A stretch of 10,475 nt of DNA, from assembly GCA_035591015.1 (NCBI GenBank), contig JAXIUW010196177.1, positions 1-10,475 on the forward strand. Direction: 5' to 3'. The position numbers and the translations under genes are program-made. Numbering within the stretch: position 1 is the first letter of the stretch; each line of letters opens with the position of its first letter. Source of the stretch: Cephalothrix simula. Lineage: Eukaryota > Nemertea > Palaeonemertea > Archinemertea > Cephalotrichidae. The notes beneath the pieces are model-generated. The model ran no database searches and had not been told where the DNA came from. It saw only the letters and a list, made by a program, of their open reading frames with translations. Of the stretch, positions 8,123 through 10,475 are shown in pieces.

Positions 8123-8295
8123 TTGTGTGCAACATACGACTGCCGAACGTGTTTCCAACGGACAAGGAACGTTGTGTGTGAACAGCGTTTGAAGACCGCT
8201 TAAAAATTCAGAGGTTTTTCCGAATTTCAGTGACGACCTGTCTGCATCTGAGGAACGCGTGAGAAGCGATTCATTTGCTAATTGGGACTTATTCA
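8123..8295 (-). repeat. Right arm of the inverted repeat pair
   Basis: Read on the minus strand from 8295 inward, it parallels the left arm. The clear match starts at 8273 (TGAATCGCTTCTCAC in that orientation), and a weaker match may extend to 8295. GAACG words lie at 8145, 8167 and 8253. A 72-codon minus-strand frame (8078-8296) covers it and shares ESLLTRS and DRSSLKFGKTS with the left-arm frame. It has no family hallmark, so no gene is called. Confidence 0.7.
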
Positions 8296-8336
8296 TAACT
8301 TTAAAGTTACATACCCGTCAGCCATTTGTCGGCTGA
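8296..8336. repeat. Palindrome and hairpin next to the right arm
   Basis: A 14-bp perfect palindrome TAACTTTAAAGTTA (8296-8309) abuts the presumed outer edge of the right arm. It is followed by a hairpin TCAGCC (8318-8323) and GGCTGA (8331-8336) with a 7-base loop. No counterpart is evident beside the left arm, so I cannot say they belong to the element. Confidence 0.4.
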
Positions 8337-9200
8337 ATTATTCATATGATCTTTTTGAGATCTGTAAAAATCTTGAACTCTGCAAAAAAATTATTTCATG
8401 AATTTTTATTGTGTAATTTTAATTATGTAATACATGTATAGTAAAACACTCATTTTATATTTCAAATTTTATTTTTAAAAATAATTTACGCACTTTTTTG
8501 TATGCTCCAGGAAGCCATCTATACCCCATTCTTTGAATAAATAAGTTAATAGAACCTAAAAAGAATAAAATAATATGATTTTAAAATGTATCAAAAATCG
8601 ATGGTTAAATTCTTAACGTTATTTTGTATTTCTATCTATTATTTAACTCATAACTCATAAAAAAATACAATTCACATAAGGACAAAGTCTAAACCTCTCA
8701 CCTTGTCTTCAAAATAACTATTATAGTACTTAAATTTTAACAGGAATAGGTACTGTTGGCCCAGTCTACAAGGATCAAGTTAGGGTACGCCACATTAGTT
8801 GATTTCCATTAGTGTGTTTATGTGTTAAATTTTCGTATTTGAAGCCATCTCATTTTAAAATATATATTCGGTTTTTATTTATTACTTTATCTTATTTTAA
8901 TGTCATTCATGTACCTTCAATCGTTGTCCAATAAATCAGTATTTCTTTAAAAAGTTCAAGAAAGGTTCAAGATTGTTAACCTGTTTAGACAATGTTTGAC
9001 AATTTTATGTCATCACACACTAACATAATATTATACTTTTAAGAAAAGGCTTTTGTGCATGTATATGTAATATGTTTAATCTTTCTACAAACACACATAC
9101 ATGTATATAGATTAACTAACACCCCAATACGAAGCACATATAACATGCTCCAAAATTCATGAAATATTCACATGATTTTAGAATCAAAATCTTATAACAA
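8337..9200. other. AT-rich non-coding stretch, no gene seen
   Basis: One of the most AT-rich parts of the window, with no usable open frame on either strand. ACATGTA words occur near 8432 and 9100. No repeat or RNA gene was recognised. Confidence 0.6.
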
Positions 9201-9201
9201 A

Positions 9202-9229
9202 ATGCAAATTGTGGCAACTATAAAAAGGG
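9202..9229 (+). promoter_or_regulatory. Possible octamer plus TATA box
   Basis: ATGCAAAT (9202-9209), the POU/Oct octamer, lies nine bases upstream of TATAAAAAGGG (9219-9229), a good TATA-box match. Octamer and TATA pairs occur in some histone and snRNA promoters of animals. No such gene follows on the plus strand, and another octamer at 4440-4447 has no TATA partner, so chance in AT-rich DNA is a serious alternative. Confidence 0.2.
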
Positions 9230-9852
9230 ACTCGTGAAATTTCGGCCCAGGATGAGGGACACAATAGCGATTTTGATTAAGTTTACGCGTACTAAAGCGT
9301 AGAGCGTATAAACAAAGACTTCAAAATTAAGCATACAGTGTACAAAGAACTCTCCAACAGGGCCCCTGGCCCATCCATTGACAATGTACGATTCGGCAAC
9401 GGTCATAAAGATGGATGGTCATGTCGCGAATAAATTCGCCGAATATAAATTCGCAAAACAACAAACCTGTGATAGAGAACTTGTGTGCATAGTTGATGCT
9501 TGTGTATGTAAAACTACTTGATCGACTAGAGATTTAGGGCCAGTCAGCATACCAACACGCATTCTGAAAGAAATTATAAATGTATTTTATCATCAAGTTG
9601 ATATTAAACGGTATAATTTCTACTGAAAATACCATTGACACAACGCAACAATATTTTTCGTGAAATCTCCCGGAAGAAATCACAATACTGCAGTATGGAT
9701 CTATTTGTCAAACCTCCTTGGCTCGGATCGCGCGGCTATTGGCTTTTCTATCATTTAAGGCCGGGGTTCACGTCGTTATACACGTGTAGAGTGGGCTTTT
9801 AAAAAAATATCGATTCGATGAAATCATCCAAATTTACAGTATGTTAACTCAA
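9230..9852. other. Non-coding stretch with ATTCGC-type repeats
   Basis: No gene is called. A 62-codon minus-strand frame (9218-9406) reads as a rather hydrophobic peptide but has no recognisable domain. At 9426-9454 GCGAAT and ATTCGC form a hairpin (9426-9431, 9434-9439), followed by a second CGAAT...ATTCG copy (9440-9453), a tiny clustered repeat. The remainder shows nothing recognised. Confidence 0.5.
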
Positions 9853-10027
9853 TGTGATAGGATGATAATCAAATCGCCTTGACGCGCAAGATGTTTTATC
9901 ATACCAATATATAAGTCATTGTTTAACAAGACATTATTAACTTCAAGAAGTGTGATAGGATCATAATCAAATCGCCTTGACGCGCAAGATGTTTTATCAT
10001 ACCAATATATAAGTCATTGTTTAACAA
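9853..10027 (+). repeat. 77-bp near-identical direct repeat, 98-bp period
   Basis: Copy 1 is 9853-9929 and copy 2 is 9951-10027. They differ at one position by eye (G at 9863, C at 9961). The 21-base spacer 9930-9950 is unrelated. Both copies start TGTGATAGGAT and end TTGTTTAACAA. The high identity suggests a recent tandem duplication, or two units of a larger satellite truncated in this window. An assembly artefact is possible because the copies are nearly identical. A 60-codon minus-strand frame (9923-10105) crosses part of it and is not considered real. Confidence 0.9.
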
Positions 10028-10064
10028 AAGTGACCAAATTAGGGACCGTCTCAAATATTTGACT

Positions 10065-10101
10065 GATACACATGTGTATCTATCCGAGTATCCGACGGAT
10101 A
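10065..10101. repeat. 16-bp palindrome followed by hairpin
   Basis: GATACACATGTGTATC (10065-10080) is a perfect palindrome with an ACATGT centre. It is followed by TATCCG (10081-10086) and CGGATA (10096-10101), a 6-bp stem with a 9-base loop. TATCCGAG/TATCCGAC is also an 8-bp imperfect tandem (10081-10096). These lie 40-75 bases after the direct repeat. Confidence 0.55.
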
Positions 10102-10475
10102 GCATGGACCTCTCCCCACTGCCCCTCCATCGGTCACTTTTCTGGAGTTGAACCTGTCAATTTTTCTACCAAGGAGACCTTTGGTACAAGTTTTTTAAAT
10201 ATACATGATTTATGAAACTCATGAAAATATCATGAGCTGCCTTTAGAAAGAATTTATTTTACCGAAAAATAGAAGTATTAAACTGTTAGCTGTGCCACCG
10301 GGCATTCTGTGTCCGGCATGTACATTTAGATAGGAAAGGCAGGACAATAAAAGCCGGTGGCGAGTGTCTCCCTTAAGTCTGTATACAATTGCCTTTATAA
10401 GGGAGGGGCTACAGACCAGGTAAATTGACCGCATTCACACCGGAAGCGTATTTTACACGAAAGAAAATGCATTTT
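10102..10475. other. Non-coding right end of window
   Basis: No supported gene. A hairpin with a 7-bp stem and 5-base loop lies at 10218-10236 (CTCATGA with TCATGAG). A 63-codon minus-strand frame (10243-10434) has no recognisable domain or context. Part of a gene beyond the window edge could begin here without being visible. Confidence 0.5.

Larger units (their letters stand above)
6203..8295. mobile_element. Candidate inverted-arm DNA transposon or foldback element
   Basis: Two related arms of about 145-220 bp face each other in opposite orientation: left about 6203-6422, right about 8123-8295. The best block (6238-6300 versus the complement of 8210-8272) matches at 56 of 63 positions. Similarity continues inward through 6327-6347 and 6374-6414, with roughly 7- and 30-bp length differences. 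The 1.7-kb interior has no open frame of 60 codons and no transposase signature. Its right part (about 7500-7820) is rich in GAACG words that also mark the arms. This architecture fits a non-autonomous cut-and-paste or foldback element. No target-site duplication or sharp terminus was found. The alternative is two independent insertions of one repeat family in opposite orientation. The superfamily is not assigned. Confidence 0.5.

Noticed and set aside
8953-8973. GGTTCAAG resembling a tRNA B box
   Set aside because: The following bases do not fit the consensus, there is no A box or acceptor stem, and the segment is part of a short GTTCAAG duplication.
9218-9406. 62-codon hydrophobic minus-strand frame
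   Set aside because: It is hydrophobic enough to suggest membrane segments, but the length is within chance, there is no signal or family motif, and no transcript context is visible.

Overview
This window looks like non-coding nuclear DNA from a eukaryote, most likely an invertebrate and plausibly a marine mollusc such as a bivalve. It is AT-rich. Stop codons are dense in all six frames, and the longest open frame is only about 76 codons and lies inside low-complexity sequence. There is no bacterial gene packing, no ribosome-binding-site and start pairing, and no rRNA, tRNA or CRISPR pattern. The mollusc guess rests on the word ACATGTA, seen at least eight times across the window, which I associate with bivalve genomes. 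That is weak taxonomic evidence. I find no protein-coding gene I can support.

The content is repeats. From left to right: (1) about 1.2 kb of featureless AT-rich sequence, then two hairpin-forming patches (1241-1425); (2) a three-copy tandem repeat of about 46 bp (1513-1649); (3) a roughly 0.5-kb MITE-like element (about 2275-2795). The element has 25-26 bp imperfect terminal inverted repeats, an array of GTCAGATTAGT words facing each other in two orientations, an A-rich tandem of about 30 bp, and C-tracts that make a strong G-quadruplex candidate on the minus strand; (4) more AT-rich sequence with a probable 3' tail of a 5'-truncated non-LTR retrotransposon or retrocopy (4207-4320); (5) a small hairpin cluster (5440-5494) and a GC-rich island with Sp1-type boxes and internal inverted repeats (5820-5990); (6) the largest structure, a pair of related arms in opposite orientation about 2.1 kb apart (about 6203-8295), whose arms and right interior carry many GAACG/CGTTC words. 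This looks like a degenerate non-autonomous DNA transposon or foldback element with no surviving transposase frame; (7) AT-rich sequence to about 9.2 kb with a possible octamer plus TATA arrangement; (8) a 77-bp near-identical direct repeat with a 98-bp period (9853-10027), followed by a cluster of short palindromes.

Nothing here forms a pathway or operon. The useful product of this annotation is the two candidate uncatalogued transposable elements and the recent 98-bp-period duplication. All need comparison with other copies in the same genome to fix their ends and families. I do not see a new biological system here beyond these repeat families.
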